NCBI RefSeq assembly: GCF_023343835.1
Contig: NC_064472.1
Coordinates: 45,641,799 to 45,705,798, forward strand
Direction: 5' to 3'
Length of the DNA stretch: 64,000 bases
Source of the DNA: Lagopus muta
Lineage: Eukaryota > Chordata > Aves > Galliformes > Phasianidae
Numbering within the stretch: the stretch's first letter is position 1; each line of letters opens with the position of its first letter. The notes beneath the pieces were generated by a model that searched no databases, was not told where the DNA came from, and saw only the letters and a list, made by a program, of their open reading frames with translations. This document shows, in pieces, positions 49,674 to 63,069 of this stretch. A program made the position numbers and the translations under genes.

Positions 49674-52600
49674 TGTTCTGTTTCCCCTTTGTGTCCTCCC
49701 CTACTATAACTGAGTTTGTTCCCATTGAAAAAAGACTTATTTCTCTCAAAAAGCATCACATCTCATCTTTCCTAAACTTCCCCAAACCAGAAGGAGAAAG
49801 GAGATTTTGTGCAAAGCAATCAGCTGGACATGCTGAGGAGCTCTAAGCCCAGTTAAGCAGACTGATAACTTTCATGGCATGCAGGGCTCCAGCAGCCCTG
49901 GCCATCAGCTGCTGGGCTGAGATTGGCCTGGGTGCTTTGGTGGTGTCTCTGCCTCAGGAAGAGGAGTGCCACATGCTCTTCTCACATTAGGAAAAGATCT
50001 TGAGATATGGTGAATGTCTTCATACAACTCAAGTTTTGAAAATCCCAACTGGCTGGTGTCCCATTGGTTTCAAAGAATCTGGCAGACAAAGCCAGCTCTA
50101 CTAATAGGTTAGACCAAGCCAGAAGGATACTTGTGACAGAAAAATACTATTTCTATCCCCACATTTATAGAAAACAGGAGCGTAGTTCACTGGAAAGCTG
50201 AAAGAGAAATCTGATTTTTTTTCCACATATTGAGTATTTTTTCTGGTGTGATGTAAGAGTCCTTCTTATTTTATATTAAATCTGTTCAGTTATTTTCAGC
50301 TTATTGTCCATCTTTTTCATTCCTTGATTTCTGCAGTGACTGTAATCCACGTACTTCAAAATAGCTTTTCTTTTGGAACATATTTTAGCAGTAAGAAACA
50401 ATATGGTAGCAGTAAAGAAAGGAACTGACTGTTTACAGTTTCAATTGCTCCTGGCAATTGTTCCTTTATTAGCAGAGAGCTACTGGAGAAGTATTCAATT
50501 TCTGCCCGTTTCAGTTTCTCAGAGTACTTCTGTATTTCTCACAGTGAAGGACTCCAGAGCTATGCTGAAGCTGTGCAAAAGGTCACTCCACTCAAACGAC
50601 AGCTGTTTGCTTTCACTGACAAAGGGAAAAGGACTCTGCACTGAAATGCCCATAAATAGACGAGGCATACTCTTTACACAGGCACAACACAGAGATTTCA
50701 GTGGGAATTCTGCTGTGTTTAGTGTAGGATCAAGTCTAATACCACTCTCGTAAAGGCAGTAGCAAGGAGGAAGTTAGTGGAGCCCAAGCTAATCCCACAG
50801 GATGCTCATGCAGTTGTTGTGTACCCCTAAGGCTGAAGGAATCTTCTGTGAAGCAGTTGCAACAATTTACTGCTGGTGAGTGACTCACAGTTCATGGGAT
50901 GACTCCAACAGGAAAAAAGCCAAGAAAAGATTCTCACACATTAAGATAAATGTGAGAATTTTGTTTTGCAGAGACAGGGAGGAAACGTGAGAAAAAATTT
51001 CTCAGAAAACTGCAGAAGATAAAAGGACAGTGTTGGCAGGAGTGAGAATGTTTCCGCATCTTCAGCCCATGTCTTCCAATATGCGCCAGCAGATGTGGGC
51101 TCTGAGAGTTAACTCTAGCCTCCAATGCATCAACGTGCCTAGCCTCAGCAACTCTCCCTGATCCCCCGGGGGAACTAAAAGACAGCCCCAACAGCAAAAA
51201 GCATCTGCTCCTCCTCTTTCCAGGTTTAGTTGTTTGCCACCATCAGAAATAAACACGAGCATCTGGACTCTGATCCCTGTAAGCTCAGTTCCTGTTTGCC
51301 TACACTGCAGTTGAGCACGCCTTCCAGTGGAACTCTGCTACTGAGACTAGATTATACAGACACACTTTATGCTTCAAAGGGTAATCACACACCTGGAATA
51401 GATCATTAAAAATAATCCTAATAATGAAAGTGTTCAGTATGAAATCTCAGCTCTATTAATAAATCAAAGTTTCTGAAATTTGTTGCTCAATTCAATTAAA
51501 AAAAAATAATAATGCTCTTTGTTCATCTTAATTATTTAGAATTAACCTTCCTAGCACTGGCATTACAGAGCAAAGAATCCCTTTAATCAATTAAGCTCGT
51601 CATTTATAGATTCTACCTCTATCTTGAACTCAGTTTGGTATTAACTACCTCAATTATTTTGTCAATAATGTGTGCGCAGTGACATTAAAAATTCCATTAA
51701 AAAAGCTTTTAGAAACACTTCAAGAGGAAATCATGCAACTGCCCCCCAAACACTTTTTAAATCCCATTTTTTAACTTGATAAACGAACTTGTTGAGCAAG
51801 AAGTACAAAAGTTAAAAAAAAAAGAAAATTAGAAATTACCATATGGAACTACTAGATCATCCTGGTATTAGACAGCTCAAGTTAAATATATGTATACCTC
51901 AGCCATTTAAAATTTATGCTGTCGGTTAAGATACTAGTTGCCATGCTGGACTTAGTGTTTATATAATCTCTTCTCAAAACTTTGAATCCCTCTGAGATTT
52001 TAGAGGAGAAGACATCATTCACATAAGTTTAATAAGCCATGGAATCCACCAAAAAAAAAAAAAAAAAAAAGCAATTTCTTTTTTAAACACCACATTACCT
52101 CTCTTATGACCCAAAACATGCAAGAACAGACAGAAAAAAGTTTTCAGAATGTTCTCAGAATACAGACTTTATGCTAGCATGTGACCAAGATCACCTCCCA
52201 AACACTAAGTACTGATCAGAAAATTGCTTTTATTAAAAGAAAAGGAAAAAAAAAAAAAGGACAGAATCTCAAAGATGTATGCAATTGCAGCAAAACTGCT
52301 GTTATTATTTAATAGAGCACAGAGTTTAGTGACTCTAGATTACAACAGAAGTCCAAGAAAACTACTGTCCTGTCTTTGGCAACTAACTATGCCTTATGGT
52401 TTACAGACTAATGAAGGAAGAATCTAATTTGCTTGAACAACGTGGCAGTGTGATACGTACAAAAAGAACAGAGGCAATCCTTTCCAAGCCTTATGGCCAT
52501 CAGCCTGCATCCTTCAGCATTAAAGATCTCTATTACTACTAAGTACGTCAGACTGAATTTATAAGCATTAGTTATTAAATTATTTAGCACACAATACACT

Positions 52601-54789
52601 ACATTTCTATGTTTTTTCATAAAATTGTAGGTGTGTTAAATAACTCAATATCAATTTACATTTTCACAAGCAGTCTGTTCTTCAGGAAAAAAAAGTCAGA
52701 ACTGAAACCTGTTAAGGGTAGTTATACGCTCTTTTTAGTAAGTTTTCAGGCTGCAGTACAGAATTGTATATTTTTGGATTATAAAGACCTGTAGTTGCAG
52801 TGTAATACGTTTCAAATACAAGCCTCATTTCACCCAGCTGAATGATAAGGATGTGGTGTAGCTCTCGAAACAAAAACCAGCAAGGCTGTTGAAATTCTCA
52901 AAAACAGCTAAGGGACTACTTTAGCTTATTAAAGATAAAACTGCACCTTTTATTCACCTCCATAAGCATATACTTTCAAACTAAGTATGCTAGTTCAGTA
53001 CATCCTCCTGGTATTATGTCTTTGGCACAATCTAAGAAAATTCTCACTGTGCTTTAGTTACACCAGGATGATTTAAAAATGTGGGAAGCAATATGAGCCA
53101 GGCTGACTTTTCTGAGTGATTCTCTTATCACTGAAGTCTAAGTTAAAGTAGTTCTAACTACCTTCGTATCAATTATTATTAAATCCAAAATATGGCTTCT
53201 TGAAGACAGAATGTTTTGGTATTATTAACACAAGAGAAGGAGAATAAGTGAACTTTGATTTGTATGGAAGTTGAAAGGAGCTTGAGGATGTTACAGTTAG
53301 AAACAGAGGACAACGACTGCTCCAAGCATTTGTAAATTAAAAGATTATTATGCCGCACTGAAACAAAGATAGAAATATTTGAGAGCACTGCACTCTACAC
53401 AACAGAAGTTGAAAATGTACATGCAAGTCATTTCCTCATGTAAAGGAAGACAAACGAGAGAACACACCTCCTGCAGTTCAGATTTCCTTATCATTCTTTT
53501 ATCAACAACTCAAACTTCATTTCCCTCTTATGGCCTAAGACACTGAAAGACATAGCATAAGCCTTACAATCTCAATTGCACACATGTGCTCAGACACCTA
53601 TTAAGAAAGGTCTGCACAAGCCTTGCAGTGTTTTAACTGCAGTTTTTGTGGGTACATTTCCTGTTTTCTCATCCAACTAGAAGCTGTTTTCAGGTTGTGT
53701 TTATTTTATCTTTTCTGTTTTGCAGCACCGTGAGCCCTCCACAGGTCATCACTGTTTACTTTATGTGGTCACAAAGACTTACACTTGCAAAACGCACAGC
53801 TTGCAAAAGTATTGAAAATATACAAAAATAGTTCAGATTCATAAAACAAGGACTGTTTCATAGGTGTATATTTTAGGAAGTGTCTCTTCATAAGCTCATA
53901 AAATAGCAGTTTACCGGATTTGAAAAAGACATGAGCATTAACAGAATAAAACATGAATATTTTACTTAAAATTATGTAGCTACACTGCACATGTTTCTTT
54001 AAATGGCACTGGGGTTAGCTGCGCTTCAGTTTCAAACTGAAATTAACACCCATAGCTTGCTTAAATTCTCCCACGTCTTACTGCTCAAAATGGGCTGATT
54101 TAACACTCAGTTCACTTGCAGAAAATATTAATTTTTAGCTTAGGCATGCTTAATTCAAAAATATTTTTTGCTCATTTGTTTCCCATACTGCCATGATATT
54201 CCATTTAAAATAGAAACCAACCACATCTTAGAAAAGTTTAATGCAACCTATGTAGAGTTGACTCTCACTCCTTACATTTAACCTACATTTAACAAGCCTC
54301 ATTATTGTGGACTGTGCTATAGGCACTCTGAACACCTGAAAATTCAACACAATCAAGGCCCAAAAGTAATTGAATTGTAACTGTATAATAAAAGAACTAT
54401 CCACTTGAAAACTGAGAAACATAGTGAAAAATCAATGAAATCCCAAAAGTGACAGTGATTTCTTTCAGTGCCAGAATTATACCATATGAAGAACAAAGCC
54501 GTTCTATCTGGGACACGGCAGAAGAGGAGAAACACACTCAAAAGCACTAATACCCAAAAGAAAAACACATTTCTAAGCTTTATTCTCATGTTCTCATACT
54601 ACTCTGGGCTTTCAGATGAAAAATCCCCTCTGCTCCCATCTTTGCTGCTGTTAACAGCAGCAAACTTTTTAGGCAGTCACATAATCATTAACTGCTGTGC
54701 AAGCTTTAAGACGTCTCCCAAAACTCCATGAATTAGACAGCTCAATGGAACAGATGCTGAATATTATCACACTGTCATATTTCACATAA

Positions 54790-54840
54790 CAAATAGATAT
54801 AATATATATCTATATATATAATATAATAGATAAATCGTAT
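54790..54840 (+). repeat. AT-rich palindromic tract
   Basis: AGATATAATATATATCTATA followed by further TA repeats; self-complementary over much of its length. Confidence 0.85.
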
Positions 54841-55519
54841 TCTGAATATTTTTCATATAGAGCCCTACATACTCATACTTGCAATGGAGCCTTCAACTAA
54901 GAGTTCTGTTTGATTATGAGGTTGAAAAGAAGCACGCCTCTGTACAAAGAGTGAACGTGAATCTTTCTGGTCAATACTCTTGAAGTGACCAAGCACCTGG
55001 CTGAATTAAAAAGAAGAAAGTTTGCTACAAAATCTTAGGCATTTTGGAAAGGAGCTCATTACTTTCGGATCTGCCAGACTTCATTATCTGCATGGTTGTT
55101 ACCCTACCTCCAATACGTTGCCTGAATTTATATTTTTACTCCATAGTCTTGCCCCCAAAAAAAACAAACAGCACTTTTATTGTCCTCTGATTTGTTAAGA
55201 ATACAAATACTCTTTGACTCCTGTCTGTTTTTCATCAATTTCTCACTCTAATGAGCACAAAAATACTTTGCATGTAAAAGCAGAAGAAAAATGTTATTGT
55301 GCTGTCGCATTTCAATTGTTTGCATTACAGTGGGCTAAATGAGTGGATGACATTTATTGCCGAACAAGCTTACTTCACCATAAATGCAATCCATTACAAC
55401 AATAGGGGAAATATGCTAATAGTTTTAACAATTTACGCCCTCTTTTTTTCTGGCTGCTAGAAATTCTAGTTATGAGTTTCATTGTGCCAAGGACAGACCA
55501 GTCTTTTCCAGACACTTAC

Positions 55520-55813
55520 CCTCTGACAGCATGAATAAGTCTCAGTGATGGATAGGCGGTTCGCACTTTCAATTTATTCTTAAGGATTAATGCATTAACC
55601 CACTCCACATGCTTCTCTCCGCCTTTGACCATGAAAGCAGGGATCCAAAGGACACTGTCATTCAGCATGGATAGTCTATGCACAAATTTTTCTCTGTCAC
55701 TCTCATTCCGAAAGCCTCCAAATGCTCTTTGTACAACTGATGGGTTCATGGTAATAAAATCAGATTTATTTCCCACATCTGCAGCAAACTCCACCACGGG
55801 AGCTAGATTGCAC
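55520..55813 (-). CDS. ST8SIA4: ST8SIA4 coding exon 4 (rest of sialylmotif L, most of the PSTD)
   Basis: This 294-nt exon encodes residues 168-266. Acceptor CAG ends at 55814 after a run of TTTCTTTCTCTT; donor GTAAGT starts at 55519. It enters with one base completing Arg168 and leaves after two bases of Gly266, so it joins exons 3 and 5 in frame. It opens with Cys-Asn-Leu-Ala-Pro, the second half of sialylmotif L, which binds CMP-sialic acid. Asn-Glu-Ser (204) and Asn-Asp-Ser (219) sequons are kept. The last part, from Lys246, is the basic polysialyltransferase domain (PSTD), found in ST8SIA2 and ST8SIA4 and needed for making the long polymer. The only difference from remembered human sequence is T183N. 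The apparent Met at the start of the open frame is a GTG Val codon. No break is seen. Confidence 0.97.
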
Positions 55814-58138
55814 CTGAAGAGAAAGAAATTAATGGAAAAAATGAAAATAAATATGAAACATTAACTCAGAAAAATGTATGCATGAAGGAAAAGCTAAAAA
55901 TGAACGTGCAAGCCTATTTCAATTGACATGAGGAAAAACTACCAGTGATAGTAGGTGTGACTGCACATAGCATCTTGCCAACATTTTCAGACTTCGAAAA
56001 AACGAAAGGCATTGACTGCAACTAAGTCAGTTAGAAAAGACTTTTTGTGTGTTTGAGAACAATGTCATCATTCTTTAAAAAGCATAGCTCAGAGTATGCC
56101 TTGTAACATCTATTACCTTTCATTAGTGCTCGTTTCTCATCTTCTCGTTACCAACAACGCACATGCTTACAGGAAATCATGTCAGCCAATTTAGGTATAA
56201 TTTATATACTCATTGCCTTTTTGCTCAGTACAGTATTTAAGTATAATTGACAAATTAAATTTAGCTCATGTTAAAAAGATTTTTGGTTTTTTTAGAATAT
56301 CACTGCAGCTGATCAGATGTTTTGAAATTTAATGTTTTTATTTCATTTTGAAATTACATTTTTGGAAAAAAAATAATTGCCGTGATGTCTTATGGTCAAA
56401 CCTTGTCCAACCTGCAGTAATTTTGTCGCTTCCATCAGGCCTTTGCTCTCCATGTCTTTTTGTCTCTGTCATATAAATATATGTATCATAAGCAGGAAGC
56501 CCTTCTCTATAGGCAGCACAAGAGGCAGGTGTCTGTAGTTCAGAAACTACCTGTGATTTTAGTGATGAGTCAGACCTAAGACAAATCATCTCCAGAAATC
56601 TTCTGTGAATTCACCTCTAGCTGATACGTACCAGTGCAGCACCTTGAAACCGTATATTCATGATTTAGCAAACTTTTTAGCTGAGTGAAAGGATGCTAAG
56701 TGATGTCAGATGTAAGTCTTTTAAAACATTTCCATGTTATTATATTCCAAACATTATGTCATTCTACTAGTTCTGCAATTATTTTCTGGCACAATGAACT
56801 TACTGCTTAAGCTTAATCCCTTAGCATCTTCTACTGGTCAGATACTCATGTTATATAAAAATAATTCAGCATATTGATAGCAATTAATACACACGATCTA
56901 GGCCTAGATAACAATACTAATTTCTCAGAACAACACCTTATTCTGTAATTATCAAGAAAAGTGGTGCAATCATCTTCAGAAATAAATGTTCATAAGGCTA
57001 CTAACCCTACATACTCTGAAGAGATACAGTTGTCCAGCTTTATCATGACGTGAGTTTTCTTGGGAAATGGATTTACGTTTTTCTGTAACTTTGCACATCT
57101 GCTCAATAAACTTTCTCCACATATGTACAAGAGTTTGTGTGTAATGGTAACACTCATTCTGAACTGCTTGCACAAGAAAATATGTATTTCCAGATAATTT
57201 CCAGAAATCTTTGTAGAAAAGTACATTTCAAAGCTAATAAAAGGCTATCGTATGTTTGCCTTCAGACTTGAGTGCATGTAAATAACTTCTGTTACTCAGT
57301 TTTGAGTTTTATCTTAAACTCTAATGCATCTTTATATGTTAACATAGCTTCATATAGCTATTGAAATTTTAGAGTTAATTTTGCTAGCCAGTATCAATAA
57401 TCTACCAGGATTCTTCCACAACAGTTCTCAGGATTCTTTCATGAAAACACCCTATACGTAAACTCATATACCTACTTTCTGCCAAGTAAATTAAGAAGTC
57501 TATTAACTGAAACACTTTGAAACAGACAATAGCCTTTCCTGCTTATTTAGGCACAGAACTCCACACACATCCACAGGAGTAAAAACTGCTTTGACACCTC
57601 AGCTTTGACAATAAGTACCTAGGATTTTGCATGCAATAAATAAAACCTTACTTTTTTATTAAGTTGCCACTGCTATACTAAATCCATTAGAATAAATAGA
57701 AGACTGTCATTTACTGAGCTCCCTCTTTCTCACATGCTGCACTGCTAATACTTTGCAACAATACTATTGTTTAAAATTTGAGCCCAAAACAATTTTCTGC
57801 AACATGCTGTATCTTCCACCATATACATACAGTTTCATTCTAGAAGTATTTATTTGCTACCTTCACCTTAGACAACTGAACTAAGTGGACTGCAGATCAG
57901 AGTTGAGTAGGACAAACTTTACAACAAGGCTACTAACACTGGGATAGTAAGAACAGGTTGGAAATAATAGTCACATGCAGCACAGAAAATCAGCTCGGTC
58001 AATTACAATAGTAGCTGTAAACACCAGCACTGTGAATATACATCAGATTGTACCAAGATTTGTAAAGCTGGTTCTCCTGAGCTCGAGCTCTTGACTGCTT
58101 AAAGGGAAAAAGATGAAACGTCTCTTGCCTCAGGAAAA

Positions 58139-58176
58139 TAAAATAAAAAAAAATAAAAAAAAATAATAAAAAAAAG
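58139..58176 (+). repeat. A-rich tract (AAAAAAAT-type)
   Basis: Repeated A runs broken by single T in ST8SIA4 intron 3. Confidence 0.9.
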
Positions 58177-58320
58177 CCAAATAATGACTTCCCTGAGTTC
58201 CTTTTAGTTTTCTTTTGTTTTTCCATAAAAAAACCATTTAAAGTGCACTCTTTACTCTTTTAACCTAACAAACTGATGAATGATATTTTCTTTCTATATA
58301 TATATTTAAATCAGAATCTC

Positions 58321-58348
58321 TAGCTACTTCTTTCTAGCTACTTCTTTC
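58321..58348 (+). repeat. 14-bp perfect tandem duplication
   Basis: TAGCTACTTCTTTC twice, head to tail. Confidence 0.9.
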
Positions 58349-58479
58349 TTCTCTTGCACTAAGATGATGACTAACCACTTATTCCCCTAATTCTTCTAAG
58401 CATATTTTCTACAGTAGAAGTGTTCAGAAGGTGGTCTAATGAGACAAAATATTAGGTAAAGCTGGGAGAGGGAGTTAGG

Positions 58480-58690
58480 ACAAAACAAAGAGGGACAAGG
58501 TTCCTAATGATAGAATGTGAGACAACAGCAAAAAGCAGCACCAAGGAAGGTTCAGAATGGATATTAGGAAAAATTTCTTTATTCCAGTCTGATCTGGAAT
58601 GAATTTCCTAAAGAGGTGGGTGATCTCCATGCTTTCCGTGCTTGTCAGTGTTCAAGATGCACTTGGATAATGTGAAGCTAGGTGAATATG
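58480..58690 (+). mobile_element. Old CR1 LINE 3' fragment
   Basis: GAAGGTTCAGAATGGATATTAGGAAAAATTT-type sequence, then CTAAAGAGGTGGGTGATCTCC and GTTCAAGATGCACTTGGATAA, an older CR1 3' UTR pattern. The tail is lost. Confidence 0.7.
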
Positions 58691-60327
58691 AGTTTATAGA
58701 AGTCATTTCTTATTGCAATTCCATTAGTTTTCTAAATTTAGGTCCTTAAATCACCTCTTATATTAGGAATTAACTTTTATTTTTTCCTAAAAAAGAAAAA
58801 AGATAGAAGAAAAATGCTCCAATGTTGGACTTCTAAATACTAATGGAATGTATTCCGTACTGTGGCCCACCAGCATTTGTGGCACAGGTGCTACTTATTG
58901 ACAGAAGTTCAGCTTCATAGCGAAACATCTCTGTTTCATTTCTGTTCCCAGAACAGGCTGACTGACTGATCATGCACAGCACCGTCCAGCATTGCAGTTA
59001 TCATTAGGTGAAGCCAAAAAGAAAATGCAGCCACAAGAAATCTGAAATCTGACAAGAAACCAAGGATCTCCTGAGGCAAAGGCTACTCATGAGTATGGGA
59101 GGCCATCCAAATTACTGAGAAGTATATTTGTAGATTGCACTTGTTAAGCATTTTGACGCTAAAGAAGTAAGAGAAAGCAAAGGAAAAAAAAGAGTGCCAC
59201 ATTTAAAAGCTGAAAATATTCAAATGAGCTAGTGATGACACATTCAAAGGAAGTGTTTTGTATTGAAGTAAAGTCTGTTTAACTGGCAACTTCTCTTTTG
59301 ACAGATCTAATTCCTTGTGCATCCAGCTCCACTGGCACAATGGCTGTACTCCAAGCAAGGCAAATTAAATGAGTATTGAAATATAGAAACTAATACTTAA
59401 AAACAAAAAGGTAATAGTTTCAAGATATAAGTAAATTACTACCCTCAAACTTAGGGTTCTGACAAAATTACAACTGTTTTTTTTCCTATCAATTTAAGGA
59501 ACAAAACAGAAGAAAAAAGATACTATCACTGTCCACTTGGATTAAAATTTAAGGAGATACAGAGAAATTCCTGCTATCCTCCTGAAACGAGAAATCACAT
59601 GTCCACAGTATTGTTGGCAGGTCTGTCATTTTATTCTTTCTGAACAGAGCTGCTAATTGTCTGCTGCTTACATCACAAATGTCCACAAAACCAGCAGGTA
59701 GGAGAGGAATTAGGACAGATTATCCTTCTCCTTACACAGGATCAAGCAGCAGATCTATTAAATGACTACAAAGCTTTTTCCACCTCAAATTCACTAAGCA
59801 TGAGACTGGACAAGGCAAGTAGTTAAGTGACACTGAAAAAATAAGAGCTAGGTTTGTCTATTAAAATAACATTACCAACGATAGCAAAAATTTCCAGTTT
59901 GATTCCTAGATTTTGAGAGTTAAACTGGAAGGAAAAAATCCTGTGCTGAGCAAAAGGATTTGTAATATATAAACTGTGCACTTCAATCCAAAGACGCAAT
60001 TAAATACTGATATCCTGACATGGTCGTTCACTATGGCAGTGAAGAAGCTGCAGAGCTTCATGTAACGTGTCTTAACTACTTCAGGTCTATTTTCCACATA
60101 GACCAACTAAAACAAAACAGATTTCTCCAGAAGTAGCATCACCAGGAGTAAATCTACAAGATTTTGCTACTTATTTACATATTTTATTTAATCAAAATAT
60201 TGCAAAACTCTAGTTAGCAACTGCTTTTGAAAAGGTTCCATAATGAAAACTAAAGTCCATTAAAAAAGAGGAAGGGAGCAGACAGGGACAGGGGAAAGAA
60301 GAAACGAGATAATTATAATGTATGCAG

Positions 60328-60395
60328 GTTACTCTGAAAGTAATGCCTATTTATTTCCATATAAACTATAACAGAAACAAGATCACAGTAACATC
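60328..60395 (+). mobile_element. Terminal fragment of a Galluhop-like mariner
   Basis: GGTTACTCTGAAAGTAATGCC and TATTTATTTCCATATAAAC match one mariner end and are less diverged at the tip than the copy at 49 kb. It breaks off after about 70 bp, and no second terminus is seen downstream. Confidence 0.7.
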
Positions 60396-62811
60396 AGTTG
60401 AGATAGGTAATGTCTAAACCAGTTCTGGTCTCTGACCTCCAGGACGAAAAAGTGTAGACAACAGGAAAGCAAAATGTATCTCAGATTTAACTCTCAGATG
60501 TAGTGAACACCATTTGACCCAACAGCTATAGAAACAGCTGAAAAGAGCATCTTGTGTAAAACAGCTCCAGAAACAGAACTGTGCTATTTAAACATTTAAA
60601 ATGCAATCAGATTAATTACCTAACATTTTCATTCTAATTTACTTCATGGAATCAGTGATTTGGGAATGCTTCAGAGTCTTTTCCAGGCATTGCAGCAACA
60701 TGCACTTTGCTTTAGCTTGCCACCACAAAAGTTCTAGAGGTGCAAGGATTGATAAGGTGTAAAAAAAACAAATAGAAAAAACAGAAAGGATATGAGAAAC
60801 AGGGTAGTATAATATAGTACTAGTATAGACATCCTAAGTTTTTTTTTATTTTTTTTGTTAGTGAAGAGCCCCTGTGCTTGCCATTTTAGCAAGGTGTGTC
60901 ACATTTTCTGCTGTCAAAGCAAGCATGACTACACTAAACTTGTGGAACTAATCCATTTTATCCTGGCAGAAGACATGTCCCTAGACTCTTCATTTCTGAT
61001 GTTACAAAAACAAAGTCCCCAAGTGATCAAGTAACTAAAAAAGAGGCCACTTTAAAATGTCCAGTAAATACAGTAAATCTGCTTATGCTTACATTACATT
61101 CCTTGCAAAAATGACTCTTGAGTAAAGAACAACTGCATTGTTTTACTTGTAAAATTTGTAGGATTTCAGGAATGCTTACTACTTACCTCTATTTTAGATG
61201 TCTATTTTTAAACATTCTTCTAAATTTTAGTATTCTAATTACTTTGTGTCTTTGTCAGATGAAAGCTCTTTGAGAAGCACTGTTAAACAGAAGGCTTGTC
61301 TCAAAGAAATATGGCCACTTATTAGCAACTTTGGATGACTTTCAAAGACACTAATTTATACCTGATAGTACCTGGGAAACCACTAGGTATTGACTATATC
61401 TTTACTCTTGATAGAGCCCATATTCTCTTATTCTCTGTCTTTATTTGTTATTACTAAGATCTTCATATCACCTTAATAGAAAGATGAAAATTTAGGGTTT
61501 CACAGATTTTCACCATCAGCTTAATCATAAAATTAGTGGTACTGTTGGTGTTGGATCTACCATCAAAATTCCTGTTCTAAGAAATGACCTTCTCTCAAAC
61601 ACAAATACCTTTGTTTTAGATCTCATAAGAGAAAAAGAACATAAATTAGCATCAAAATCAACTGGATCATAAATTTAACTCCAATAGTATAAATTACTTT
61701 TTGTAGCACTTAAATATAATGCACTCAGCATCATGAGATTCTGCAAGTTTTGTTCATCAGTCAACATACCTAGATGCACTCGTGATTTTCTATATACACT
61801 AACTGCTTTTCAGAACAGTGCTAGGTAGTGAGCAGAATTAGTACGTATTACTTCTAGAAAAATGAGATGAAGAAAAACACAGCTGTCTGCCACACTACAA
61901 ACACCAGAATCCCAAAAGCCAAAGGTGAGTGGTTACCAAATGTATTGGTGATATTAGATCACGTGATCATGTATGCTGCATATAACTTTTTTTTTTTTTT
62001 GTAATGTAAAAAGATGAATGTAGGAAACTATAACCCTGAAGTATGCTCTGACTTTAATTTGAAATAAAAGGAATTCTCCATTTTACCCCCTTTTATCATA
62101 TTACATACATTAACCATGGATAATCTGTGATCTTGTGATCTATATCTCTATAATGCCAGGCTCTCAGATGAAGCCAGCTACTATTCTGCATAGTTTCTAT
62201 TGATTTATGAAGGCCAACGGTATTCTATTGTATGTACTTGACAGATGAATGAATAAAAAGTGAAGTCTATCATCATTTTTTCCCAAACTGCATGGATACG
62301 TTTCTAAAGCAATGTGAAAAAATTTGTGTGACTTCCAATTACCTTAATGGCAGCCATCTGGTTCAGCACCAACACATCACACTGAAATTTTACCCCATGC
62401 TGCACAGAAGTAACATAGTAATTTACAACAGGCCATCACTATTGGCTAAAGAAAGAAAAGGCCATCACTACTGAAAGAAAGAATACTTTTGAAAAAGAAA
62501 ATATTTTGCATTTTTTCTACCATGGGCTCCATAACAATAATTATTTTGTTTGGAATAAAAACAACAGCAAAAATAATTAGCTCAAATCTCTCTCCTCTCA
62601 TCAAGTGCACTTCTTGTTTCACTTTCACTTTAGAAAAAAGTCTCTTGTAAATAATACAGGAACATATTCAAATCTGGGGAATCCCATAATGAGGAACACA
62701 GTTTCACATTAATTTTTCTGTAATTTCAGATAACCCCTGAGATTAAAGCACTTCTCCCAGCTTTTGTCCAAGAAGCAAAGCAGGCCGTGTGTTCAAAAGC
62801 AGAACACTCAC

Positions 62812-63069
62812 CTTATAACAAAGTCATGGGTATCAATCTCTTTTCCACACCCGCTGTCCAGAAGGATGCCAGAATTTCCAACTACAGCACAGGTTTTAAA
62901 TCGGCGATTCTTCATCGGGGAGATCTCAGGGAGAAGGCTGTGCAAATCCTGAGAAATATTTAGGGTGCGACGTCTGTCAAGTACATAATGGATTACATCT
63001 CCTGGCTTGAAACTGCTTTTGACCACTGAGACATCTCTTTCCGCATCCAAGAATCGAAGAATACTCTTT
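62812..63069 (-). CDS. ST8SIA4: ST8SIA4 coding exon 3 (polysialyltransferase, start of sialylmotif L)
   Basis: The minus strand encodes about residues 82-168 of alpha-2,8-polysialyltransferase IV (PST), a Golgi type II membrane enzyme that adds polysialic acid to NCAM. Acceptor AG is at 63070-63071 after a pyrimidine-rich tract; donor GTGAGT begins at 62811. The exon starts with the last base of the Arg82 codon and ends after two bases of Arg168. Visible features are the end of the polybasic region (Arg93 kept), an Asn-Ile-Ser glycosylation site at 119, and the first half of sialylmotif L with Cys142 and Cys156, both of which form disulfides in the family. The protein matches human ST8SIA4 as I remember it almost residue for residue; differences include N84S, H122Q, V131I, E155G, S162T and N164D. 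An apparent Met near the start of the open frame is a TTG Leu codon, not a start. Exons 1-2 (cytoplasmic tail, membrane anchor, stem) lie beyond the window. Confidence 0.97.

Larger units (their letters stand above)
33019..55519 (-). other. ST8SIA4: ST8SIA4 intron 4 (about 22.5 kb)
   Basis: GT-AG intron between exons 4 and 5; phase 2. It carries CR1 fragments at 33105-33911, 35625-36208, 42590-43052 and 44055-44421, one internally deleted Galluhop-like mariner (49223-49673), a (CA)n microsatellite and several A- or C-rich low-complexity tracts. All CR1 copies lie on the + strand, antisense to the gene. The remaining DNA is AT-rich, and the short open frames in it show no domain or codon pattern suggesting genes. 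I see no extra exon. Confidence 0.93.
55814..62811 (-). other. ST8SIA4: ST8SIA4 intron 3 (about 7.0 kb)
   Basis: GT-AG intron between exons 3 and 4; phase 2. It contains an old CR1 3'-end piece (58480-58690), a short mariner end (60328-60395), an A-rich tract (58139-58176) and small tandem duplications at 58321-58348 and 62431-62490. Nothing else recognised. Confidence 0.93.

Noticed and set aside
49360..49846. ORFs of 95 and 136 codons in intron 4
   Set aside because: They cross an internally deleted mariner element and extend into ordinary intron sequence.
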